From contig DEJQ01000021.1 of assembly GCA_002353575.1 (NCBI GenBank), forward strand, positions 1 through 12,880: a stretch of 12,880 bases of DNA, in the 5' to 3' direction. Of the stretch, positions 1 through 7,387 are shown piece by piece (position 1 is the first letter of the stretch; each line of letters opens with the position of its first letter). The notes under the pieces were generated by a model. The model was not told the origin of the DNA. It searched no databases and was given only the letters and a program-made list of their open reading frames with translations. The translations under genes were made by a program, and so were the position numbers. Source of the DNA: Prevotellaceae bacterium UBA2744. Its GTDB lineage: Bacteria; Bacteroidota; Bacteroidia; Bacteroidales; Bacteroidaceae.

Positions 1-79
1 TAAGACATTTTTTTCAAAAAAAATTTTTTCTTGTCCCTATATATTATATAATGTGTACTGACATTATCAAGAAAATACA

Positions 80-87
80 TATCTTTG
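80..87 (+). promoter_or_regulatory. Bacteroidetes -7 promoter element before the DUF2851 gene
   Basis: TATCTTTG matches the Bacteroidetes sigma-ABfr -7 consensus TAnnTTTG exactly and ends 20 nt before the ATG at 108. I do not see a clear -33 TTTG at the usual distance upstream. The position argues that translation starts at 108, not at the in-frame ATG at 51, which lies upstream of this element. Confidence 0.6.
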
Positions 88-107
88 CACGTATTTCTAT
101 TAATACC

Positions 108-1406
108 ATGGAACAATTATTGCATTACTGCTGGAAACATAAAATTCTTCCCCTGCAGGCATTAAAAACCACAGACGGAAGGGAAGTCGAGGTCCTAAAT
201 CCCGGAATACATAATTTTGATGCCGGTCCGGATTTTCTCGAAGCCAAGATAAAGATAGGCGGAATGATATGGGTTGGGAATGTAGAGCTCCACGTCCGCA
301 GCAGTGATTGGCGCCGTCACCACCACGAAGGAAATCCCGCATACGAAAACATCATACTACATGTTGTATGCAATGCAGACGATGTAATACGCTACCCGGA
401 CGGAAAAGAGATTCCACAGTTACAGATGCCCATTCCTGATTATGTCCGCAGGAATTACGACGACTTGCTCCGCGCAGATTATACCCCCCATTGCAAACAG
501 ATTATAAGCAGCCTGAAGAAGCTACAGGTTCATAGCTGGATGAATGCCCTACAAGTTGAGCGCATGGAAATGCGTACGAACCAGATTATGGAACGCAGAG
601 AGATTCTGAATAAAAATTGGGAAGACACTTTATTTGTCACAGTAGCCCGATCTTTTGGCTTCGGAAAGAACGGTACCGCATTTGAACACTGGGCTTACTC
701 CATTCCAATGTCTGCCGTCGGGAAACATAAAGACAGCCTGCTGCAAATCGAGGCCATCTTTTTTGGACAGGCAGGATTATTGGAGAGCGAAGATATACTT
801 GACGAATACTATGTGAAACTAAGGAAAGAATACCAATACTTACGCAAGGTATTCAATCTAAAGTCCATTGATAGCCACGAATGGAAATTTCTGCGACTGC
901 GCCCCCAGAATTTTCCTCACATACGCATAGCGCAATTGGCAATGTTATACTACAAACAACAGCTGAACCTATCGAGGATTTTAAACGCGGCCGACATCAA
1001 AGGGATTTGGAATTTATTAGACACCAACGTTAGCGACTATTGGAAAACCCATTACACTTTTGCAAGTACCACATCAAAATCATCAAATAAAAAACTGACC
1101 ATTTCGTCGAAGAATCTGATAATCATAAATGCAATAGCACCCATCATATTCTGTTACGGCAGATACAAAGGCGCCATCCAGACAAGCGAATACGGCATAA
1201 AACTGCTTGAAAGCATCAAGCCGGAGAACAACTCTATCATAAAACGGTGGAAAGAAGCTGGCATCGAACCAGAAAACTCTGCTGATAGCCAAGCCCTGCT
1301 ACACCTTCACAACAACTACTGCATACGCCGCGACTGCCTCCGATGCCGTTTCGGCTACGAATATATACGGCAGTCGCCCGACTTCCTCAAGGAACGCAAT
1401 GCATAA
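108..1406 (+). CDS. DUF2851 family protein
   Basis: This 432-residue protein belongs to the uncharacterised DUF2851 family, common in Bacteroidetes. The N-terminus MEQLLHYCWKHKI, the following segment with PGIHNFDAGPDF and KIGGMIWVGNVELHVRSSDW, and the C-terminal cysteine cluster (C405, C410, C413 in CIRRDCLRCRFGYEY) are the family hallmarks I recognise. Length fits the usual 420-430 residues. The frame stays open back to an ATG at 51, but residues from there do not look like the family, and the -7 element at 80-87 lies inside that extension, so I start at 108. No signal peptide or membrane segment is visible, so it is probably cytoplasmic. The acidic/histidine-rich N-terminal half could suggest a metal-dependent enzyme, but that is inference; the function is unknown. 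It converges with the SIMPL gene, with only 18 nt between the two stop codons and no clear terminator. Confidence 0.9.
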   Translation: MEQLLHYCWKHKILPLQALKTTDGREVEVLNPGIHNFDAGPDFLEAKIKIGGMIWVGNVELHVRSSDWRRHHHEGNPAYENIILHVVCNADDVIRYPDGKEIPQLQMPIPDYVRRNYDDLLRADYTPHCKQIISSLKKLQVHSWMNALQVERMEMRTNQIMERREILNKNWEDTLFVTVARSFGFGKNGTAFEHWAYSIPMSAVGKHKDSLLQIEAIFFGQAGLLESEDILDEYYVKLRKEYQYLRKVFNLKSIDSHEWKFLRLRPQNFPHIRIAQLAMLYYKQQLNLSRILNAADIKGIWNLLDTNVSDYWKTHYTFASTTSKSSNKKLTISSKNLIIINAIAPIIFCYGRYKGAIQTSEYGIKLLESIKPENNSIIKRWKEAGIEPENSADSQALLHLHNNYCIRRDCLRCRFGYEYIRQSPDFLKERNA

Positions 1407-1424
1407 CACTCGCCTCGTCGGCAT

Positions 1425-2144
1425 TTAGTCTTTCAGAGAGTATGTCACAGTAGTGACTACACGGACCTTCTTGATAAACGGTGTATTCTCATCGCGATTA
1501 TCTATCGAGAACTGTCCCTGATCAGCACTGATAATCTTATCCAGTTTCGAATTTGAATTCTCTGCAAACTGCTGAGCAGTCTTCTCGGCATTCTTAATTG
1601 CCTCGGCCATCATCTCAGGCTTCATGTCACTGAAAGCGACAAACTCATACTTGATAGGATTCTCATATCCGCCGTCAACAATAGCAATTCCCTGTTGCAG
1701 AAGTTCGCCCTGGCGACTAATCAGCGAACGCACCAGTTTTACATTCTGCGAACTTACCGTGATATTCGAGGTAATGTTATAACGGAAATTTCGATTATTC
1801 TCACCATATCGTTCTGCATTCAAGTCAATCACGGTAGGGGCATTCACACTGATTTCACTCTCCTTTATCCCATTATCTGTCAGAAACTTCTTAATGGCAG
1901 CCGTCGTCTTGTTTATCTGTGAATATAGAGCAGGCAGATCGTTACCCAATTCCTTTGTCTGAATAGGCCATGTCACCTTATCCGCATCCACTTCTTTCTC
2001 TGCCAGTCCTTTCACCGTGACCCTTCTGTCTTTATTTGTAAAATTATCCATAGCGACCTTCAGGCTCACTCCTAATGCACACAATCCGATAACAAGACCT
2101 ACTGCAACTACAGTAGCTTCTTTAATGTAACTGGTCTTTTCCAT
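1425..2144 (-). CDS. SIMPL domain-containing protein (DUF541), membrane anchored
   Basis: This is a 239-residue SIMPL/DUF541 protein, the family of E. coli YggE and BP26-type periplasmic or outer-surface proteins. One hydrophobic segment at residues about 10-32 acts as an uncleaved signal anchor. The SIMPL domain follows from about residue 40: it opens with RRVTVKGLAEKEVDADKV, has the central strand NITVSSQNV and a late AEKTAQQFAENSNSKL helix, and closes with VVTTVTYSLKD. YggE-like proteins are linked to oxidative-stress tolerance, and others oligomerise into channel-like rings, but no specific role can be assigned here. The ATG at 2144 is preferred over the TTG at 2150 because it is a standard codon directly before the basic MEKTSYIKE leader. 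The gene diverges from the DUF1846 gene across an AT-rich regulatory region. Confidence 0.88.
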   Translation of the reverse strand: MEKTSYIKEATVVAVGLVIGLCALGVSLKVAMDNFTNKDRRVTVKGLAEKEVDADKVTWPIQTKELGNDLPALYSQINKTTAAIKKFLTDNGIKESEISVNAPTVIDLNAERYGENNRNFRYNITSNITVSSQNVKLVRSLISRQGELLQQGIAIVDGGYENPIKYEFVAFSDMKPEMMAEAIKNAEKTAQQFAENSNSKLDKIISADQGQFSIDNRDENTPFIKKVRVVTTVTYSLKD

Positions 2145-2204
2145 TTTCAATCATTATTTAAGTAAATAATCAAACACCCTACTATCCAAACGCAGAATGC
2201 ACCG

Positions 2205-2212
2205 CAAAATTA
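2205..2212 (-). promoter_or_regulatory. possible -7 promoter element of the SIMPL gene
   Basis: The minus strand reads TAATTTTG here, fitting TAnnTTTG, about 60 nt before the ATG at 2144. An ATTTG that could be a -33 element lies 24 nt further upstream, slightly longer than the usual spacing. The surrounding DNA is AT-rich, so a chance match is possible. Confidence 0.4.
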
Positions 2213-2216
2213 TATA

Positions 2217-2298
2217 AAATACTATTATGTTATACTCAAATCGTTTTAAAAAATTTTAAAACGTGTTTAGAGTCAAATACTATTATATTCTCCCAAAT
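2217..2298. repeat. inverted repeat flanked by direct repeats in a divergent promoter region
   Basis: A 22-bp inverted repeat lies at 2242-2263: arm CGTTTTAAAA, two-base spacer AA, arm TTTTAAAACG. On either side is a direct repeat that starts AAATACTATTAT and ends CAAAT, at 2217-2241 and 2275-2298. The first 12 bases are identical and the rest is similar. The left copy abuts the possible SIMPL -7 element and the right copy sits just before the DUF1846 -7-like element. This could be an operator shared by the two divergent genes. The high A+T content raises the chance of coincidental symmetry. Confidence 0.5.
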
Positions 2299-2304
2299 AA
2301 TTTG

Positions 2305-2312
2305 TACCTTCG
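2305..2312 (+). promoter_or_regulatory. -7-like promoter element of the DUF1846 gene
   Basis: TACCTTCG differs from TAnnTTTG at one base and is followed by GC, as in the fully matching element before dut (TACCTTTGCGCC). It ends 22 nt before the ATG at 2335. No good -33 TTTG is seen at the expected distance. Confidence 0.5.
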
Positions 2313-2334
2313 CAGCTGATTAGAATTAGGTAAA

Positions 2335-3813
2335 ATGAAAATAGGATTTGACAACGAGAAATATCTTCGTATCCAGTCGGAACATATCAAAGAAAGAATC
2401 ACCCAGTTCAACGGCAAATTGTACCTGGAATTGGGAGGTAAACTATTCGACGACCATCACGCCTCAAGAGTTCTTCCCGGTTTCAAGCCGGACAGCAAAC
2501 TGCGTATGTTCCAACAGATTTGCGACAGCATTGAGATTGTAATTGTAATCAGCGCAGAAGATATTGAGAACAATAAGATACGTGCCGACTTAGGTATAAC
2601 ATACGACGAGGACGTGCTTCGTCTGCGTGAAGAATTCATGGACCGCGGTTTTATGGTCGGTTCAGTAGTCATCACTCACTATGACGGCCAGCGTGCAGCG
2701 GACTCATTCCGTCAGCGCCTGCAGCGTTTAGGCATCAAGTCCTACTATCATTACCTCATTGATGGCTATCCACACGACGTAGCACGCATTGCATCCGATG
2801 ATGGATTTGGCAAAAACGACTACGTAGAGACCACACGTCCTCTCGTAATCGTTACCGCCCCAGGTCCCGGAAGCGGCAAGATGGCAGTGTGCCTCAGTCA
2901 GCTGTATGGCGAAAACAAACGAGGCATTCATGCCGGGTATGCTAAATTCGAGACCTTTCCTGTATGGAGCCTTCCGCTTAAGCACCCTGTCAACATTGCC
3001 TATGAGGCAGCCACAGCCGACCTTAACGACGTTAACATGATCGACCCATTCCACCTTGAAGCATATGGGAAAGTAGCTGTCAATTACAACCGCGACATAG
3101 AGATATTCCCTGTTCTCAACGCCTTGTTTGAAGGTATTTATGGAGAGAACCCATACAAGTCACCAACTGATATGGGAGTGAACATGGTGGGATTCTGCAT
3201 CTCCGATGACGAGGTATGCTGCGAGGCATCAAAAAACGAAATTATCCGCCGTTACTACGATGCCACCAACAAATACGTCGATGGAATGTGCAATGAGGCT
3301 GAGATAAACAAGATAAAGTTACTGTTCAATCAGGCAAAGATAACAACCGACTACCGTCGCACTACCGTCGCAGCAAATGAGACAAAAGACCGTACCGGTC
3401 ACACATCTGCAGCCATTGAACTGGAAGACGGCACTATCATCACAGCCCATTCATCTCCGTTGCTGGGATGTAGTGCTGCATTAATACTAAATGCCACAAA
3501 ACACCTTGCAGGCATAGATCACGAAATCAATCTTATTCCGCAGAGCATGATTGAACCGATACAGAAGACCAAGGTCGAATATCTCGGAGGCATCAACCCC
3601 CGACTCCATACCGATGAAGTGCTAGTAGCCATTTCGGTACTTTCCGACCATGACGAGAATTGCCGTCGTGCTCTCCAGCAACTCCCCAAGTTGCGTGGAT
3701 GCCAGATACACAGCACAGTCATGCTGAGCGAAGTTGACCGCCGTATATTCAAGAAACTCGGTTGCGGTCTTACCTGCGACCCGATAAAAAAGAAACGCAG
3801 CCGTAAAGGCTGA
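2335..3813 (+). CDS. DUF1846 domain-containing protein
   Basis: This 492-residue protein spans essentially a whole DUF1846 protein (usually about 490-505 residues). The N-terminus MKIGFDNEKYLRIQSEHI and the following LELGGKLFDDHHASRVLPGF are characteristic. A glycine-rich nucleotide-binding-like loop, APGPGSGKMAV, sits at residues about 175-185. It resembles a P-loop but is not a canonical Walker A. The later segment ATADLNDVNMIDPFHLEAYG and the C-terminal part with SSPLLGCSAALILNA also fit the family as I know it. Crystal structures of family members exist, but I know of no established reaction. No signal peptide or membrane segment is visible, so it is likely cytoplasmic. It is monocistronic; the next element is a tRNA on the opposite strand 12 nt past its stop codon, and the first plausible terminator lies beyond that tRNA. 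Confidence 0.92.
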   Translation: MKIGFDNEKYLRIQSEHIKERITQFNGKLYLELGGKLFDDHHASRVLPGFKPDSKLRMFQQICDSIEIVIVISAEDIENNKIRADLGITYDEDVLRLREEFMDRGFMVGSVVITHYDGQRAADSFRQRLQRLGIKSYYHYLIDGYPHDVARIASDDGFGKNDYVETTRPLVIVTAPGPGSGKMAVCLSQLYGENKRGIHAGYAKFETFPVWSLPLKHPVNIAYEAATADLNDVNMIDPFHLEAYGKVAVNYNRDIEIFPVLNALFEGIYGENPYKSPTDMGVNMVGFCISDDEVCCEASKNEIIRRYYDATNKYVDGMCNEAEINKIKLLFNQAKITTDYRRTTVAANETKDRTGHTSAAIELEDGTIITAHSSPLLGCSAALILNATKHLAGIDHEINLIPQSMIEPIQKTKVEYLGGINPRLHTDEVLVAISVLSDHDENCRRALQQLPKLRGCQIHSTVMLSEVDRRIFKKLGCGLTCDPIKKKRSRKG

Positions 3814-3825
3814 CGTTTCCATTTG

Positions 3826-3897
3826 TACTCTCACCGAGAATCGAACTCGGATCTAATCTTTAGGAGAGATTTGTTCTATCCATTGAACTATGAGAGC
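3826..3897 (-). tRNA. tRNA-Arg (anticodon CCT)
   Basis: The 72-nt minus-strand sequence folds as a full cloverleaf. The acceptor stem is GCTCTCA/TGAGAGT with a G-T wobble at the first pair. The D stem is GTTC/GAAC around AATGGATA. The anticodon stem AATCT/AGATT encloses the loop CTCCTAA, giving anticodon CCT, which reads AGG arginine codons. The T arm is CCGAG-TTCGATT-CTCGG. The discriminator is A and the terminal CCA is not encoded. It follows the Na/Pi cotransporter gene on the same strand with a hairpin between them. I see no separate TAnnTTTG promoter in that gap, so it may be processed from the cotransporter transcript. Confidence 0.95.
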
Positions 3898-3905
3898 CCA
3901 TATAT

Positions 3906-3937
3906 AGGTGTCCGCAAGGACACCTTATTTTATTTCT
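3906..3937 (+). terminator. hairpin with T-rich tail on the plus strand
   Basis: An 8-bp perfect stem, AGGTGTCC/GGACACCT, is closed by a GCAA tetraloop (3906-3925) and followed on the plus strand by TATTTTATTTC. Read that way it is a plausible intrinsic terminator for the DUF1846 transcript, placed after the antisense tRNA. On the minus strand the same stem lies between the cotransporter stop codon and the tRNA 5' end but is followed by ATATATGGGC, with no U tract. There it is more likely a weak terminator or a processing or stability element. Confidence 0.65.
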
Positions 3938-5645
3938 GCCGTGTACCCATACGAGCCTCAACGACATTGATTACGTAGTCACCCAGTTTTTCACACTCGT
4001 TAATGAGGTCCATATAGATAGTACCCTCTGCGTATGTGTACTCATGGCTATTGATATCATTGATATTCTGCGACTTCAACTGATTACGATAATTATTGAT
4101 TTCATTTTCTATGTTGAACGAGCGATTAACGTCGAAAGCCTCCTTGCGCCCTGCCAAAAGCACATTCATCTGAGTAAGCGACTGGTCTGTCAGATCCATC
4201 ATCTCATGGATGTGTTCATACTGGCTGTCATTGAAGTGGTCTTGTTTATCATTAAACTTACGGCTAATAGTACGAGCCATCTTGTAGCAAGAGTCACCGA
4301 TACTCTCCAACTCTGAAATTTCTCGTAGCATAGCACGAATCTTACCTTTCGTATCATCAGACAGGTGTGCATCGCTGACCTGATCCAGATAATTAGCTAT
4401 TTCCAGCTCCATGTTATCCGAGATGTTTTCATATTTCTCGATGCGAGTATAAAGCGCATTGAACTCGTTCTCTTTCTTATCCTTCTTATTACTTGATGCG
4501 GAAAGTGCCAGCAAATCCCCTACCATTCCGAACATACGCTGCATACGATATGCAAAAGCCGCTATCTCCTTGTGAGCCTCGAGCACTGAGAGTTCCGGGG
4601 TCTTCATGATACCCGAAGTGATAAAATGCAGACGGAAGTCTTCTTCATCGCCTTCAGCCTTTTGGGGTTTGACAGCCCAGCATACGAACTTTTCGATATA
4701 AGGAATGAACCAGATGAGCAGAAGAGTATTGCTTATGTTAAATGCAGAGTGGAATCCTGCCAGCACCACAGAAACCCTTGTCAGATCCGGATTCTCCTGA
4801 TCAAATCCCACTATTCTACATACAGCCTGCAAGAACCACGGCAACACGGCAAGAACCCAGACCACACCAATTACATTCACACTCAGGTGAGCAAACGCAG
4901 CACGTCGTGCCTGCGTATTAGCGCCCATAGCTACGATGTTCGAAGTGATAGTCGTTCCGATGTTCTCACCCAGTACAAGCATAACGCCCTGATCCAGGTG
5001 CAGCACACCAGTCGAACAGAGAATCATGGTAATAGCCATGATAGCAGCACTTGACTGTACACACAGAGTCAGAATCGTACCCATAAACAGGAAGAACATA
5101 GAGTTCATGAAAGACTTATCATTGAACTTCTCAAAGAAATGGGTTACTGCGGCACTTGCCTCAGGGTCGTTGACCAGTGAGAAGCCAGTTTCCTTGAGGG
5201 TACTGAGTCCGAGGAACAGGAAAGCCACACCAAAGAGGAAATCTCCAATGATGCGGCGTCTTTTCATATATATAAGTATAATACCGATGAAGAATGCCGG
5301 ATACACGAAATCAGCGATGTCCAATGAGAATCCGAGCGACATAATCCATGCAGTAATAGTAGTACCTATGTGGGCACCCATTATTACGGAAATGGCCTGA
5401 AGCAGCGTGAGCAAACCAGCGTTTACGAACGACACCGTCATCAGGGTAGTAGCGGTTGACGACTGAACAGCAGCTGTCACAAACATACCTGTGAGCATAC
5501 CGGTAAAGCGGTTGGTAGTCATAGCACCAAGCACGTGACGCAGCTGAGGACCTGCCATCTTCTGTAATGCTTCGCTCGTCGATTTCATACCGAACATGAG
5601 CAATGCAAGCGAACCCAGAAGCTTAAATATTACCCAAATAGACAT
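3930..5645 (-). CDS. Na/Pi cotransporter family protein (PNaS) with PhoU-like C-terminus
   Basis: This 571-residue inner-membrane protein is a sodium/phosphate symporter-like transporter of the PNaS family (NptA/YjbB type). Residues 1-325 are very hydrophobic and contain two inverted family repeats. Each has the QSS signature (QSSTATT at 61-67, QSSAA at 197-201) and the glycine motif (GAHIGTT at 90-96, GENIGTT at 226-232). A soluble helical PhoU-like domain follows from about 355 to 565, rich in charged helices such as ISELESIGDSCYKMARTI. The family couples phosphate movement to sodium; E. coli YjbB exports phosphate, and direction cannot be read from sequence. The start at 5645 immediately precedes the first membrane segment, WVIFKLLGSLALLMFGM. 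It diverges from the nucleoside kinase gene. No clear TAnnTTTG element was found on its strand in the gap. Confidence 0.93.
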   Translation of the reverse strand: MSIWVIFKLLGSLALLMFGMKSTSEALQKMAGPQLRHVLGAMTTNRFTGMLTGMFVTAAVQSSTATTLMTVSFVNAGLLTLLQAISVIMGAHIGTTITAWIMSLGFSLDIADFVYPAFFIGIILIYMKRRRIIGDFLFGVAFLFLGLSTLKETGFSLVNDPEASAAVTHFFEKFNDKSFMNSMFFLFMGTILTLCVQSSAAIMAITMILCSTGVLHLDQGVMLVLGENIGTTITSNIVAMGANTQARRAAFAHLSVNVIGVVWVLAVLPWFLQAVCRIVGFDQENPDLTRVSVVLAGFHSAFNISNTLLLIWFIPYIEKFVCWAVKPQKAEGDEEDFRLHFITSGIMKTPELSVLEAHKEIAAFAYRMQRMFGMVGDLLALSASSNKKDKKENEFNALYTRIEKYENISDNMELEIANYLDQVSDAHLSDDTKGKIRAMLREISELESIGDSCYKMARTISRKFNDKQDHFNDSQYEHIHEMMDLTDQSLTQMNVLLAGRKEAFDVNRSFNIENEINNYRNQLKSQNINDINSHEYTYAEGTIYMDLINECEKLGDYVINVVEARMGTRQK

Positions 5646-5679
5646 AATTTTCTAACTATTTAAGATTTTTACGATTTCC

Positions 5680-5714
5680 TTTTGTGGTCAATCCGCTAAT
5701 TATTCGTTTCTTTG
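5680..5714 (+). promoter_or_regulatory. probable promoter of the nucleoside kinase gene
   Basis: TTTTG at 5680-5684 resembles the Bacteroidetes -33 element, and TTTCTTTG at 5707-5714 is one base off TAnnTTTG, with 22 nt between them. The -7 element ends 26 nt before the ATG at 5741. This supports starting there rather than at the in-frame GTG at 5684, which lies within the promoter. Confidence 0.5.
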
Positions 5715-5740
5715 TACTGAGAAAAGCACAAATTAGAATT

Positions 5741-6865
5741 ATGGTAACACAAAATCGCTGCAAAAATACTAAAAGTTCTGAAAAGTTCGAAGTAAGTCAC
5801 GCTTTTTTACACATTACAGAACAAATTAATCCTGATGATGCCCCCAAAAACATCTATGAGGCCATCAATTTTCTTGTATCGAGACTTCATATAAACAAAA
5901 TTGTCGGACCCCAATTGAAAGTATTCGACCTCTCCTCCGACTACTTGAACGGAATCATTGATTTTGGTGGAGGGCGTACTCTGGTTCGCATCAGTGAAGC
6001 ACTGAAGGAGGCTGCTATCAGCACAATTGCCGAGGAGATTGCCGTACGTCAGAAGGTACGTGCAGTTCTTATTGCGGGTCCTTCGTCAAGCGGCAAGACC
6101 ACATTCTGCAAGAAACTCTCCTATGCCCTCAAGCAGCAGGGACTGAAATCCATCAGCATGTCGCTCGACGACTACTATATGCGCGGAGCCAGCGTCCCCA
6201 TTGATGAAGTAGATGGAAAACCCGACTGGGAATCCATCCACGCCCTTAACCTCCCCCTTCTTCAGGAACACATAGCCTCCCTGCTCGACGGGAAACCTAT
6301 CCGTCTTCCCCGTTTCGATTTCATGATAGGCGACAGTGTGCTCACCAACAAAGTGCTGCAACTGGAACCCGACAGCATCCTGCTGATTGAAGGAATTCAC
6401 GCACTCAACCCGCTTCTGCTCGAAGGCTCATCCCTCACCGCAGAAAGTTTCTTCAAGATATACATATCTGCCCTCACCATCTACCACGAGAAGGATGGCA
6501 GCATATTCCCGACAACCGACAACCGCCTGCTGCGCCGTATCGTTCGCGACTCGCAATTCCGCAACACCACCATTCAGGAGACTCTCTCCCGCTGGCCGTC
6601 CGTGCGCCGTGGCGAACAGAAGTGGATAGTGCCATTCCAACAGAACGCAGATGTAAATATCAACTCTGCCTTCCAATACGAATATTGCGTACTACGTCAG
6701 TTGGCACTGCCCCTGCTTGAGAAGGTGCAGCCAGACGAGCCACAATACGAAGAAGCACGACGTCTGATACGTATGCTGCACAAATATCATCGCATCAAAG
6801 TGGAATACTTCCCTCCCTATTCGCTGCTTCGCGAATTCCTTGGAGGCAGCGCCTACGAATACTAA
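5741..6865 (+). CDS. nucleoside (uridine-like) kinase, short form without TGS region
   Basis: This 374-residue P-loop kinase belongs to the phosphoribulokinase/uridine kinase family. It has Walker A GPSSSGKTT (113-121), SLDDYYM (141-147, likely substrate-binding and catalytic acids), LPRFDF (189-194), LLIEGIHALNP (214-224), the basic segment TTDNRLLRRIVRD (258-270), SRWPSVRRGE (283-292), and the tail LLREFLGGSAYEY. It probably phosphorylates a nucleoside such as uridine in pyrimidine salvage, but the exact substrate is not known from sequence. The Bacteroidetes homologues I remember are about 550 residues, with an N-terminal TGS and threonyl-tRNA-synthetase-like region. Here only about 100 residues precede the kinase, and I cannot recognise a TGS domain in them. 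The ATG at 5741 is chosen from the promoter position. The gene is divergent from the cotransporter and 79 nt upstream of dut, which has its own promoter. Confidence 0.87.
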   Translation: MVTQNRCKNTKSSEKFEVSHAFLHITEQINPDDAPKNIYEAINFLVSRLHINKIVGPQLKVFDLSSDYLNGIIDFGGGRTLVRISEALKEAAISTIAEEIAVRQKVRAVLIAGPSSSGKTTFCKKLSYALKQQGLKSISMSLDDYYMRGASVPIDEVDGKPDWESIHALNLPLLQEHIASLLDGKPIRLPRFDFMIGDSVLTNKVLQLEPDSILLIEGIHALNPLLLEGSSLTAESFFKIYISALTIYHEKDGSIFPTTDNRLLRRIVRDSQFRNTTIQETLSRWPSVRRGEQKWIVPFQQNADVNINSAFQYEYCVLRQLALPLLEKVQPDEPQYEEARRLIRMLHKYHRIKVEYFPPYSLLREFLGGSAYEY

Positions 6866-6912
6866 TCGAAATAATTACCATCCACTTTATCGAAGGTACA
6901 TCAAAAAATGAC

Positions 6913-6920
6913 TACCTTTG
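6913..6920 (+). promoter_or_regulatory. -7 promoter element of the dut operon
   Basis: TACCTTTG is a perfect TAnnTTTG match ending 24 nt before the dut ATG. A T-rich TTTAT at 6886-6890 is the only thing near the -33 position. It likely drives all five tightly packed downstream genes, since no other promoter-like element is obvious in their very short junctions. Confidence 0.7.
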
Positions 6921-6944
6921 CGCCTTGAGAAAATATAAAGAAAT

Positions 6945-7379
6945 ATGGAAATACAGATAATCAACAAATCACACCATCCACTGCCACAGTATGCCACTCC
7001 ACAGTCGGCAGGAATGGACTTGCGTGCAAATCTTGACGACCCCATCACACTGCAGCCCATGCAACGCACCCTCGTCCCTACCGGTCTTTTCATGGCACTG
7101 CCTGCAGGCTACGAAGCGCAGGTGCGTCCACGTTCCGGATTAGCAATCAAGAAGGGTATCACAGTTCTCAACACCCCCGGCACTATCGACGCCGACTATC
7201 GCGGCGAGATATGCGTCATCCTTATTAACCTGTCCACCGAGCCATTCGTCATCAACGATGGTGAACGCATTGCACAGATGGTGATTGCACGTCATGAGCA
7301 GCCCATACTCATACAAGTCACGGAACTGGACGAGACAGAACGTGGTGCCGGCGGTTTTGGCCATAGTGGAACGAAGTAA
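6945..7379 (+). CDS. dut: dUTP diphosphatase (dUTPase)
   Basis: This 144-residue trimeric-type dUTPase hydrolyses dUTP to dUMP and pyrophosphate. That keeps uracil out of DNA and supplies dUMP for thymidylate synthesis in the cytoplasm. All five conserved motifs are present in order: AGMDLRA (22-28), RPRSGLA (61-67), GTIDADYRGE with the catalytic Asp and uracil-stacking Tyr (79-88), GERIAQMVI (106-114), and the flexible C-terminal phosphate-binding RGAGGFGHSG (133-142). Length is standard and nothing looks broken. It is the first gene of a five-gene operon, with the TPR gene starting 8 nt after its stop. In Bacteroides, as I remember it, dut is also followed by a TPR gene. Confidence 0.97.
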   Translation: MEIQIINKSHHPLPQYATPQSAGMDLRANLDDPITLQPMQRTLVPTGLFMALPAGYEAQVRPRSGLAIKKGITVLNTPGTIDADYRGEICVILINLSTEPFVINDGERIAQMVIARHEQPILIQVTELDETERGAGGFGHSGTK

Positions 7380-7387
7380 CTGAGGAC

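Noticed and set aside
51..107. Upstream ATG extension of the DUF2851 gene
   Set aside because: The -7 element TATCTTTG (80-87) lies inside the extension and the added residues do not look like the family.
2877..2886. GPGSGK loop in the DUF1846 protein as proof of an ATPase
   Set aside because: It does not match the full Walker A pattern and no Walker B was identified, so I note it only as P-loop-like.
4626..5054. 142-codon plus-strand frame opposite the Na/Pi cotransporter gene
   Set aside because: It is antisense to a clear PNaS gene, and its translation shows no recognisable domain.
5684..5740. GTG-start extension of the nucleoside kinase
   Set aside because: It overlaps the probable promoter, and the ATG at 5741 sits at a normal distance from the -7 element.
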